NCBI GenBank assembly: GCA_018818835.1
Contig: JAHIRD010000027.1
Coordinates: 164,845-228,844, forward strand
DNA length: 64,000 nucleotides
DNA from: Pseudomonadota bacterium
GTDB taxonomy: Bacteria; Desulfobacterota; Desulfobacteria; Desulfobacterales; Desulfolunaceae
Direction of reading: 5' to 3'
Part shown: one piece after another, positions 57,318 to 64,000 of the stretch
Numbering within the stretch: position 1 is the first letter of the stretch
Layout: each line of letters begins with the position of its first letter
The notes under the pieces: model-generated
What the model was told of the DNA's origin: nothing
What the model saw: only the letters and a program-made list of their open reading frames with translations
The model's database searches: none
Program-made: the position numbers and the translations under genes

Positions 57318-59522
57318 ATGGAAATTGAAGTTGGCGGCCAGATTCAGGGAATATCCTTGGGCTCATTTCTGCAGATTGTCCATATGGACAAAACGACCTG
57401 TACCTTAAAAATCTATTCCAACGATGATATCGGCTATCTTTACCTGAAGGATGGAGCTCTTGTGGCTGCTGAAACAGGCCAGCTTGAAAACGTGGAAGCG
57501 GCCTATGAAATACTCAGCTGGAATAAAGCGGTTATCATCATTGACAATGCCCCCATCCCTGACCAGAGAATCACCGTCTCCCTGATGAGCATTCTCATGG
57601 AAGGATTGAGGCGTAAAGACGAAAAAAATGCTCAGATCAGTCCAGTGGACGTGGATCAAAAAAAAGAACTGGACGTGGAATTTGACCCCGACACATATCT
57701 GAGCCGCGATGAACAGATTGCCTCTCAATTTGTCGTCGATACCCAAACCAAACCGCTTGTGGATGAAACAAAGAATACGCCCGAGCCCCCTCCCGAACCC
57801 CCTGAACTAAAGCCTGTTGAGACAGACATAACGCAAGGCCCGCGGCCGGAACCTGTGGCCACTGAGAGCGAAGACCTTGTTGAAAAAGATCAGGAACCCG
57901 TTCATTTCGAAGGGGAGGAGGATATTGTCCAATCCAGGCCACCCTCATCACTGGCCTTTCGCTCATTGATGGCTTTGTTGATTCTCTCGAGCATTACCTT
58001 CGGGGGGCTTTATATCTATAAACTTTATCTGTCTAAAGAAAATTATCAGCGGGTGATTTCCCAAGTCACCGCCCAGGATAAACTTGAGACAATGAAGCGC
58101 GTCCTCACCACTTATATAAACAGTCAGGATGATGACAATACCTATATTCTTGATGCCATATCCAAAATGAACGACCTGAATCTTCTGATGGATGTTGAAC
58201 GAAAGATAGCAGTTCTTTCACTTGACGACGATTACAAGGAAAAAGCGACCGAATTGTACCGCAGCCACCTCAAGACGCATCAAGAATCCTTTCTTAAAAA
58301 CTATATTACCGTGAAAATTTCAGAGATCCCTAAGATCCTGGAAGCCTATGATTATAAAAAGCTGGCACTGATTTCTGATAAGAACCGCAAAGAACGTATG
58401 AAGGTCTACCGGGCTTTTTTAACCAATTATCCCGATACAAAAAACAAACAGTCTGTTCAGAACTTGATAGCTGCCATAGGAGACGAATTTTTTACAGATC
58501 TTTCTCAAGAAATCAAGACCTGCAACAAAGTGGGCAACTGGGATAAATGTCTCCGGCTTGCCGATGATTTCATCACCGAATTTCCCGAGGATACCCGTAT
58601 TTTGGAAATCAAGGATGTCCGAAAAAAAATGCAGGACCGTGCTGAATATGCTGACATGCAGTTCAAGTCGTCTGCCATGGGGTTCAATGACGCAAAAAAA
58701 ATGTATTATGACTATCTTCAGAAATACCCCGAAACGTCCCTAAAAAAAGAAATTCGCGGAGAGATAACCCTGCTAAACCGAAAAATTGATTTCCAGTCAA
58801 AATGGGAAGAAACTCGTTCATACTGCACCAATCCCCAGGTCAGCCTGAACAACAGAATCAAGGAACTCAAGGATTATATTGAAAGAGATTATTCCGGTCT
58901 ATTCAAAACCCAATCCGATGCCTTGATGAACGATCTGAAAAAAGAGGAAAAAATTGGAAGGGTTCGCATGGCCCAACTCCTGAAGGAGAGACAGGAACGT
59001 GAACGTCTTGAGAAAATTCAGGCTGAAAAAGACAGAATTGCCAGGGAAAAAGAGATGGCCCGTCTGGCTGAAATCAAACGAAAAGAACGGGATAAACGAC
59101 TTACTGAAGAATCCGTTCGAATTACAAAAATCCTTGATGAATCACGTGGCCGCTTCAAAGTGCATTCTGACCGGACGGTTACAGATACCCGAACCGGAAA
59201 AATCTGGTGTTTGATTGATTCAAACATCGCCGAGGGCGAGTGTATGAATTATGATGGTGCAAGGGATTATGTCAAGAATTTGAACACTGGCGGATATAAA
59301 GATTGGAGGATGCCTGATTCCGGTGAGCTGGCGATTCTTTACAACAGCCAGCCCTATTTCCCTTCAAGTGGTGCCACATGGTACTGGACACTCAATGCCA
59401 GTGAACAGGTTTGGGGCCGTGAACAAAAAGCAGCTGTTTTTTTCCCTGATAAAAAAGATGAATTCGAGCATGTATTCAAAGACCAGAAAGATTGTGGCTT
59501 TGTCCATGCCGTAAGACCTTGA
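57318..59522 (+). CDS. PATAN (DUF4388)-transmembrane-coiled-coil-DUF1566 protein
   Basis: 734 residues from ATG 57318 (GAAAGGA upstream). Residues ~5-100 are a PATAN/DUF4388 domain (LGSFLQIVHMDKTTCTLKIYSNDDIGYLYLKDGALVAAETGQLENVEAAYEILSW). A Pro/Glu-rich linker (~165-225) leads to one membrane segment (SLMALLILSSITFGGLYIY, ~225-243). Then follow ~380 residues of helical repeats and a charged coiled coil (ERQERERLEKIQAEKDRIAREKEMARLAEIKRKERDKR, ~560-600). The C-terminal ~100 residues are a DUF1566 (Lcl) domain (VTDTRTGKIWCL ... YKDWRMPDSGELAILYN). PATAN domains are part of signalling proteins and DUF1566 is usually extracytoplasmic, so it may link inside to outside. Function unknown. Confidence 0.85.
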   Translation: MEIEVGGQIQGISLGSFLQIVHMDKTTCTLKIYSNDDIGYLYLKDGALVAAETGQLENVEAAYEILSWNKAVIIIDNAPIPDQRITVSLMSILMEGLRRKDEKNAQISPVDVDQKKELDVEFDPDTYLSRDEQIASQFVVDTQTKPLVDETKNTPEPPPEPPELKPVETDITQGPRPEPVATESEDLVEKDQEPVHFEGEEDIVQSRPPSSLAFRSLMALLILSSITFGGLYIYKLYLSKENYQRVISQVTAQDKLETMKRVLTTYINSQDDDNTYILDAISKMNDLNLLMDVERKIAVLSLDDDYKEKATELYRSHLKTHQESFLKNYITVKISEIPKILEAYDYKKLALISDKNRKERMKVYRAFLTNYPDTKNKQSVQNLIAAIGDEFFTDLSQEIKTCNKVGNWDKCLRLADDFITEFPEDTRILEIKDVRKKMQDRAEYADMQFKSSAMGFNDAKKMYYDYLQKYPETSLKKEIRGEITLLNRKIDFQSKWEETRSYCTNPQVSLNNRIKELKDYIERDYSGLFKTQSDALMNDLKKEEKIGRVRMAQLLKERQERERLEKIQAEKDRIAREKEMARLAEIKRKERDKRLTEESVRITKILDESRGRFKVHSDRTVTDTRTGKIWCLIDSNIAEGECMNYDGARDYVKNLNTGGYKDWRMPDSGELAILYNSQPYFPSSGATWYWTLNASEQVWGREQKAAVFFPDKKDEFEHVFKDQKDCGFVHAVRP

Positions 59523-59656
59523 TTTTCAATATATGAGCATGTTGTACAGTTTTAAGTGTTATCATCGTACAAAGGTCGGCTATAGCACTTGTGAGCACGT
59601 TTGTTTTACGTTCGTTAAATCATTAAAATGAAAAACAACTAACAAATCAGGGGTTT

Positions 59657-60010
59657 ATGGAAAAGAAAAACAGGAAGAACACACGAAACAAAGTCTGGCC
59701 GGAAACTGAAGTTCAACTGAAGTTCAGAGATAAAGCTGAGTTGCATTCGAACAGCATCACAAAAATCAAAGCCAAGGTGGATAATCTAAGTGCCAGTGGA
59801 CTTTTTGCCCTGACCGAAGAACGCATATCTTCCCAAACAGAGGTGGACATCAAAATTGATTTCCAACCCGGTGAAAAAAAGAGCAATTTCATCCATGCCA
59901 CCGGCATTGTCCTAAGACAGGAGGACAATGGGGTCGCTGTTCAGTTCACAAAAATTGACACACAACTCCTGGGGGAATGCATTATGGCGAAATTGAATTC
60001 ACAGAAATGA
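59657..60010 (+). CDS. PilZ-domain protein
   Basis: 117 residues. The RxxxR motif is RKNTR (residues 6-10) and the second motif is VDNLSASGLFAL near 41-52, so both c-di-GMP contact elements are present. Beta-strand segments (EVDIKIDFQPGEK, HATGIVLRQEDNGVAVQFT) complete a small PilZ barrel. Unlike the copy at 39.2 kb it has no long basic tail. It follows the PATAN protein by ~135 bp and may belong to the same signalling set. Convergent with the M15 peptidase gene. Confidence 0.85.
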   Translation: MEKKNRKNTRNKVWPETEVQLKFRDKAELHSNSITKIKAKVDNLSASGLFALTEERISSQTEVDIKIDFQPGEKKSNFIHATGIVLRQEDNGVAVQFTKIDTQLLGECIMAKLNSQK

Positions 60011-60027
60011 GTGGCTTGAGCCAGGGA

Positions 60028-60870
60028 TCAACCGACTTTGATATGCCACGGTTCAAAACGGACACCCAAATTGTTTTTCCGTGTGTATCTTAACGTTGCA
60101 TATCCTGAATCAAGGAGTTTTTTATAAACCTCTGATTCTGTAAATCGCCAGGTGAAATTATCTAATCCATAACCGGTCTGGCCCACATCAAAATCCCCCA
60201 CGCCATGGTATGAGTATCCGGGTGGGGCAAGGGACCGTGATGCCTGGGACAGATTCCCCTTTCGCTGTGCAGCTTTGTTTAAAAACAGCATGAACTGTTT
60301 GGTGACACTTCTCAGTCCTGATGTCAGGATGATGTCATCACCGATTATCTGTTTTATTTTCAGGTACGTTTCAATGGAAAGCCCTTTGTAGAGATGATTC
60401 CCCGTTCCTGTAATCTTGATCGTTTTGTTCTGATTGAGTGAGTCTGTAAACCCGGGGAGTGGCTTTTCACCCAGAAAACCATAGAGTGTCCCGTCTTTAT
60501 AAAAAATCATTTCAAGAAAATCGAGCTCCCTTTGGGGGAATGGCTCTATGGATGAATATATACGGGCGGTTTTAATGGCCTGATCAATACTGATCAGGGC
60601 AAAATTTCCGTGACCCACTGTATTTTCGACTCTTATCAGGCGTTTCAGAGAAGAATACAATAACGGAAGCGTCTTTTCATCTAAAAAAAAATCGTTTTCA
60701 TGGGGCTCGTCAAAGTGCTCTATCTTGAACAGATAGTCTTTGATATGCGCATCGCAAACAAGATGAGATGAACCATTCGGATGATACTTAATTGCGCCGT
60801 AAGCATCACATGGAATAACATAATACATGAATCCAAGGGAAACCATGCTTAAAAAAGTTCGTCTATTCAT
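60028..60870 (-). CDS. M15-family (VanY-like) D,D-carboxypeptidase, twin-arginine-like signal
   Basis: 280 residues. The N-terminus NRRTFLSMVSLGFMYYVIP looks like a Tat signal (RRTFLS then a hydrophobic run). The C-terminal ~110 residues are an M15 domain: ILTSGLRSVTKQFMLFLNKA, SYHGVGDFDVG near 222 with the metal His and Asp, and FEPWHIKVG with Glu and the last metal His. It cuts the terminal D-Ala of peptidoglycan stem peptides. The ~160-residue region in between is not recognised. The gene runs opposite to its neighbours. Confidence 0.85.
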   Translation of the reverse strand: MNRRTFLSMVSLGFMYYVIPCDAYGAIKYHPNGSSHLVCDAHIKDYLFKIEHFDEPHENDFFLDEKTLPLLYSSLKRLIRVENTVGHGNFALISIDQAIKTARIYSSIEPFPQRELDFLEMIFYKDGTLYGFLGEKPLPGFTDSLNQNKTIKITGTGNHLYKGLSIETYLKIKQIIGDDIILTSGLRSVTKQFMLFLNKAAQRKGNLSQASRSLAPPGYSYHGVGDFDVGQTGYGLDNFTWRFTESEVYKKLLDSGYATLRYTRKNNLGVRFEPWHIKVG

Positions 60871-61192
60871 GAGAGAAAGCTTTCGACAAAGGGATATTTT
60901 GAGTTTGACACAAATCGGATTTTATGAAAGTTCATTATGATCATAACTTATTTTATTATACAATAAGGGCATGATTAAAAAAAAGTTATTTTTTAATATT
61001 TTACAAACGTTCCTTCGTGAGAAAAACAAAAATCCATTGAAGCTGATCTTTTTCCGGACTACCTCAAGCAGCCGGATGGGATGTTATGTATGCTAAAAAG
61101 CTCTGTTTATTACGCTGCTGAACTCCATACAGCAGCTCTCAAACATGCCATAGGGCGCTGCCTGCGTCCACCCGTAAAAGGAGAAAGGGATA
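60871..61192. other. 322-bp intergenic region
   Basis: AT-rich divergent promoter DNA on the left (60900-61000). On the right is a 36-codon frame (61089-61199) that overlaps the start of the 2H phosphodiesterase; it is not convincing. No repeat or RNA gene was recognised. Confidence 0.4.
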
Positions 61193-61768
61193 GTGGGTAA
61201 TGCCATTAAAAATGAGGATGTTCGGCAGTTTGTCGCCATCATACCCGGGCAGGGCACATTGGATAGTATTGAAGAAATCCTTGGACCCTGTAAAAGCGAC
61301 ATCTGGTCAAAAAATATTCGCTGGCAGGCCAGGGACAGCATCCATCTGACCTTACGATTTTTAGGGAAAACCCGAAAAGAGCAGTCTGATCGTCTTAAAT
61401 CAGCACTTTCGGACCTCTGTCGTTCCATGGATAATTTTGCTCTTAATCTGGGATTTCTCACCGTTCTTCCGGGCCTTACCAAAGCTCGGGTGGTCTGCGT
61501 GGGCATCAAACAAAATCACGCGCTTGAACACCTTGCAAAGCATATTGAGCAGATCGCCATAAACTGTAGTTTTGCACCGGAAAAAAAACCGTTTAAGCCC
61601 CACATCACGTTAGGGCGTTGCAGAAATCTTGATTTACGAAAATATGAGCCAAAGAGGGATTTTCAGAGCATTTCGATGCATGTCACCGGGGTTGATCTGG
61701 TCCGAAGTACCCTTTACACCCACGGAGCTGTATACAATTCACTATCAACCTTCGGGTTTGCACGGTAA
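61193..61768 (+). CDS. thpR: RNA 2',3'-cyclic phosphodiesterase (2H family)
   Basis: 191 residues from the GTG at 61193 (AAAAGGAGAAAGG just upstream). The two HxT motifs are HLTLRF near 51 and HITLGR near 137, spaced as in ThpR/LigT proteins, with FVAIIP near the start and FKPHITLGRCRN as the second-box wording. These enzymes open or join 2',3'-cyclic phosphates in RNA. The length is normal. It probably forms a pair with the TS-like gene that follows ~97 bp downstream, separated by a repeat piece. Confidence 0.92.
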   Translation: MGNAIKNEDVRQFVAIIPGQGTLDSIEEILGPCKSDIWSKNIRWQARDSIHLTLRFLGKTRKEQSDRLKSALSDLCRSMDNFALNLGFLTVLPGLTKARVVCVGIKQNHALEHLAKHIEQIAINCSFAPEKKPFKPHITLGRCRNLDLRKYEPKRDFQSISMHVTGVDLVRSTLYTHGAVYNSLSTFGFAR

Positions 61769-61832
61769 CTCTGATCAATGAAAAGAAGTGTAAATTTATA
61801 GAATTCGTTGGATATCCCGGGGCAATAATTTT

Positions 61833-61852
61833 GATGAACTCGTAAAAAGTCG
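61833..61852 (+). repeat. interspersed repeat family 1, copy d (partial)
   Basis: GATGAACTCGTAAAAAGTCG ends directly before the AAGGAG ribosome site of the next gene. It matches the 57027 and 25653 elements. Confidence 0.6.
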
Positions 61853-61865
61853 AAGGAGTAAGGCC

Positions 61866-62666
61866 ATGTTAGAACCCATCCATATCCGAGCAACGAACCT
61901 GTCCGATGCGTGGTTTCAAACACTTTATCGCTGTGTCGAGCGTGGGCAGTCCTTTATTATTGACCGCGGCTCCTTTGAGGGGCAAAAAAGGCTTGAATTT
62001 GATTATATTTCCATCCATATCACGCACCCGGCTGCCCTGCCTTTGCTTCCCCAGGTGAATCCTGCATTAGGATTCCCCAATCCGGTGGAGGATGATTATC
62101 TTGACGACTATCTGCCGTATCTGATGACCGGCGAGGAAAAAGACGGTGAGTCCTATACCTACGGACAGAGGATATGCAGTTGCCCCCTTCATGTTCTTCC
62201 CGATGATTATAAACGCATGAAGGATATCCTGATTCAAGATAAAGACATCTGGGAAGACCGTAAAATTCTCGTCAAAACCGAGGATGGCTTCTGCCTGAAC
62301 CAGATGGAGCTGATGATATGGACCTACAAAAACAAAGGACACCGCAATAACCAGATGATCCTCCAGGTGGGTCAACCCACGGACATGACCCTGATCGACC
62401 CACCTTGCTTGAGGCACATTGATACGCGGATTCAGGATGGTAAACTTCATTTCTTTCCCTATTTCAGGTCCTGGGACCTTTACGGAGGTTTTCCTGCAAA
62501 CCTTGCTGCAATAGAAATGATGAAACAGTACTGTGCCGAAGCCATCGGAGTGGATAACGGTGAAATCATCGCTTCCTCCAAGGGCCTTCATATATACGAT
62601 TATGTTTTTGAAATTGCTGAAGCCCTTCGGGGACGTACCATTGAAGAGTTTTCAAAAGGAAAATAA
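61866..62666 (+). CDS. thymidylate-synthase-like protein (archaeal-type)
   Basis: 266 residues with AAGGAG seven bases before the ATG. It shows the ThyA-type landmarks in order: YGQR near 99, QMILQVGQPTDM near 160-172, the active Cys in DPPCLR near 180, RSWDLYGGFPANLAAIEMM near 201 (the RSxDxxxGLPFN folate/dUMP helix), and GLHIYDY near 241 (the GxxHiY motif). The wording PCLRHIDTRIQDGKLHFF is closer to the archaeal/methanogen TS branch than to bacterial ThyA. It may make dTMP or a related modified nucleotide such as a hydroxymethylated pyrimidine. It ends at a hairpin terminator. Confidence 0.8.
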   Translation: MLEPIHIRATNLSDAWFQTLYRCVERGQSFIIDRGSFEGQKRLEFDYISIHITHPAALPLLPQVNPALGFPNPVEDDYLDDYLPYLMTGEEKDGESYTYGQRICSCPLHVLPDDYKRMKDILIQDKDIWEDRKILVKTEDGFCLNQMELMIWTYKNKGHRNNQMILQVGQPTDMTLIDPPCLRHIDTRIQDGKLHFFPYFRSWDLYGGFPANLAAIEMMKQYCAEAIGVDNGEIIASSKGLHIYDYVFEIAEALRGRTIEEFSKGK

Positions 62667-62697
62667 ACGTTTTTGTACATAGCATCCTAATCCCTAT

Positions 62698-62722
62698 GGC
62701 CGCCCTGAAAGCGGCCATTTGT
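62698..62722 (+). terminator. terminator of the TS-like gene
   Basis: The arms GGCCGC (62698-62703) and GCGGCC (62711-62716) close a 7-base loop and are followed by ATTTGTTT. Confidence 0.7.
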
Positions 62723-62921
62723 TTATCTAAATATCATCATTGACGGCATATGATCTGCCTTCCGTTGATATTTCACCCCCCCCCTTATACAATTTTACCC
62801 ATCAATTTACAAAATAAAAAATATGATTCCAGTTGGTTATAAGTGGAATTTACTGCCGTGGCATATTTATTGGATGAACAGGGAACAGCATCGAAATTAA
62901 TGCTCCAGGAGGAACAGACAA

Positions 62922-64000
62922 ATGAAATATGTTTTAAACCAAAACCCGATGAACACCGCGAATAAGCAGATACGAAAAATGATTCGTTTTATTGCATCCA
63001 GTATACTTTGCGCACTTATACTTCACATGTTAGCCGTTCGTGCCAACGCTTTGGATGTTGGGCTTCAGTGGGACACCAACAATGACGCAGAATATTATGT
63101 TGTTTATTACGGAACAGACTCCGGAAATTACACCGCCGAAACAGAACAGATCCCAGCTCCACAAATCCAGTATGCCTTCAGCGGACTGGCAGACACCACA
63201 TGGTATTTTGCGGTCAAGGCCTTCAACTCATGTGGGAATTCAAGCGATTTTTCAGATGAAGTCGTTTATTCACCCACAAGCACTCCTGCCCCGAGCCCCC
63301 TTACGGCCGCCATTGAATCTCCGTCTCAGGATGTATCTATCATAGAAGGGGCTTCCGTGAATTTTCAAGGCTATGTCACCGGCGGAACCACGCCTTATGC
63401 CTATAACTGGTACTTTGACAACAGCGGCGCTTCTGAAAGATCTGTAGAAGATCCGGGATCGGTCACCTTCACCAGTGCTGGGACGTATGACGTCACCTTC
63501 ACCGTGGACGACAACACAGGCAACTCTGTCAGCGCCACAGTGAGAGTTAATGTGGCGTCTGCCTATGTGGATGTCAACCCCACGGCAAGCATCGCCAGCC
63601 CCTCTGCTAATGTAAGCATCACTGCTGGTGGCTCCGTGAATTTCCAGGCATCCGTTTCCAGCGGGAATGCCCCCTTGACCCATGCATGGAATTTCGGCAC
63701 CGGCGGTCCTTCTGCACGGACGGTTGAAGATCCGGGCAGCGTGACCTTCCCCACAGCGGGATCCTACACCGTCACCTATACAGTCAGGGACAATGATGGC
63801 GATACAAGCAGCGACACCGTGCTTGTTACCGTCAATGCAGCCTATGTGGATGTGAACCCCACGGCAAGCATCACCAGCCCCTCTGCCAATGTGAGCATCA
63901 CTGCGGGCGGCTCAGTAAATTTCCAGGCATCCGTTTCCAGTGGGAATGCCCCCTTGACCCATGCATGGAATTTCGGCACCGGCGGTCCTTCTGCACGGAC
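62922..64000 (+). CDS. secreted FN3-PKD repeat protein, 3' end outside window
   Basis: The frame opens at ATG 62922 behind AGGAGG and stays open to the right edge (359 codons visible). After a long N-terminus with a signal segment (FIASSILCALILHMLAVRANA) comes a fibronectin type III domain (VGLQWDTNNDAEYYVVYYGTDSG, ~45-130). A first PKD domain follows (AIESPSQDVSIIEGASVNFQG ... NWYFDNSG ... FTVDDNTGNS, ~135-210). Then two or more near-identical PKD units of 93 residues start at 63561 and 63840 (NPTASI ... SPSANVSITAGGSVNFQASVSSGNAPL). PKD/FN3 stalks carry adhesins or surface enzymes; the effector part is not visible. Confidence 0.85.
   Translation, partial: MKYVLNQNPMNTANKQIRKMIRFIASSILCALILHMLAVRANALDVGLQWDTNNDAEYYVVYYGTDSGNYTAETEQIPAPQIQYAFSGLADTTWYFAVKAFNSCGNSSDFSDEVVYSPTSTPAPSPLTAAIESPSQDVSIIEGASVNFQGYVTGGTTPYAYNWYFDNSGASERSVEDPGSVTFTSAGTYDVTFTVDDNTGNSVSATVRVNVASAYVDVNPTASIASPSANVSITAGGSVNFQASVSSGNAPLTHAWNFGTGGPSARTVEDPGSVTFPTAGSYTVTYTVRDNDGDTSSDTVLVTVNAAYVDVNPTASITSPSANVSITAGGSVNFQASVSSGNAPLTHAWNFGTGGPSAR
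63561..64000 (+). repeat. tandem 279-bp PKD coding repeat
   Basis: Units begin at 63561 and 63840 with GCCTATGTGGATGT. They differ by only a few silent or conservative bases over the compared ~160 bp. The period is exactly 279 bp (93 codons). More units may follow outside the window. Confidence 0.85.

Noticed and set aside
61089..61199. 36-codon frame before the 2H phosphodiesterase
   Set aside because: Weak ribosome site and no recognised similarity; it overlaps the GTG start of the next gene.
62850..62880. TGGCATATTTATTGG as a sigma-54 promoter for the FN3-PKD gene
   Set aside because: The -12 GC element is lacking, so the match is too weak.

Overview
The window looks like the replication-origin side of a chromosome from a Gram-negative, anaerobic-type bacterium, most likely a Desulfobacterota (Desulfobacteraceae-like) sulfate reducer. 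This placement is an inference. It rests on the mix of a long B12-binding/radical SAM protein next to ribonuclease G, a PATAN-domain membrane protein, PilZ proteins, a DUF1302-type outer-membrane barrel, HK/REC proteins beginning with a KPTYEELE coil, and interspersed repeats of a kind I associate with that group. No rRNA, tRNA, CRISPR, IS transposase or prophage was seen.

Layout. 1-1.9 kb: 3' part of a DEAD-box helicase and a YihX-like HAD phosphatase. 1.9-6.8 kb: a BMP-type nucleoside ABC importer operon (binding protein, double ATPase, two permeases) with a good sigma-70 promoter. 7-17.8 kb (minus strand, AT-rich): a PrmA-like methyltransferase, a small unknown protein, a YkgJ protein, then the origin-linked block mnmE-jag-yidC-yidD-rnpA-rpmH, rng and a TIGR03960-type radical SAM protein. 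18-24 kb: asnS (plus), a HisKA-REC protein without ATPase domain, gyrB and dnaN (minus). 23.94-24.35 kb: a very AT-rich gap with DnaA-box-like 9-mers, the best oriC candidate. dnaA is not in the window. Three parS-like palindromes lie at 4.7, 8.8 and 17.5 kb. 24.35-25.5 kb: a two-gene RdgC-like unit.

25.9-46.2 kb (mostly plus): a lytic transglycosylase, a GNAT-nitrilase fusion, a thioesterase, two more DEAD-box helicases with long leaders, hflX (minus), a periplasmic protein, CbiX, a B12-type radical SAM protein, PilZ (minus), a HAD hydrolase, and a pair made of a DUF1302-like barrel and a giant lipoprotein with an exact 774-bp internal period. 46.2-47.6 kb: a scar with DUF4143-ATPase and hipA remnants between direct repeats. 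47.6-51.8 kb: parE-parC. 51.8-54.4 kb (minus): ilvE, a TrmB-type regulator and a DMT transporter. 54.6-57 kb: a polar amino-acid ABC importer. 57.3-62.7 kb: a PATAN-TM-DUF1566 protein, PilZ, an M15 peptidase (minus), a 2H RNA phosphodiesterase and a thymidylate-synthase-like protein. 62.9 kb to the edge: an open FN3-PKD repeat exoprotein.

Functionally the centre of the window is chromosome replication, topology and segregation (oriC candidate, dnaN, gyrB, parE/parC, parS) plus RNA processing and membrane-protein insertion. Nutrient uptake operons and cell-surface genes lie around it. The most unusual items are the periodic lipoprotein with its barrel partner, the dnaA-less origin beside a split rdgC, the parS set inside ordinary operons, and several palindromic repeat families.
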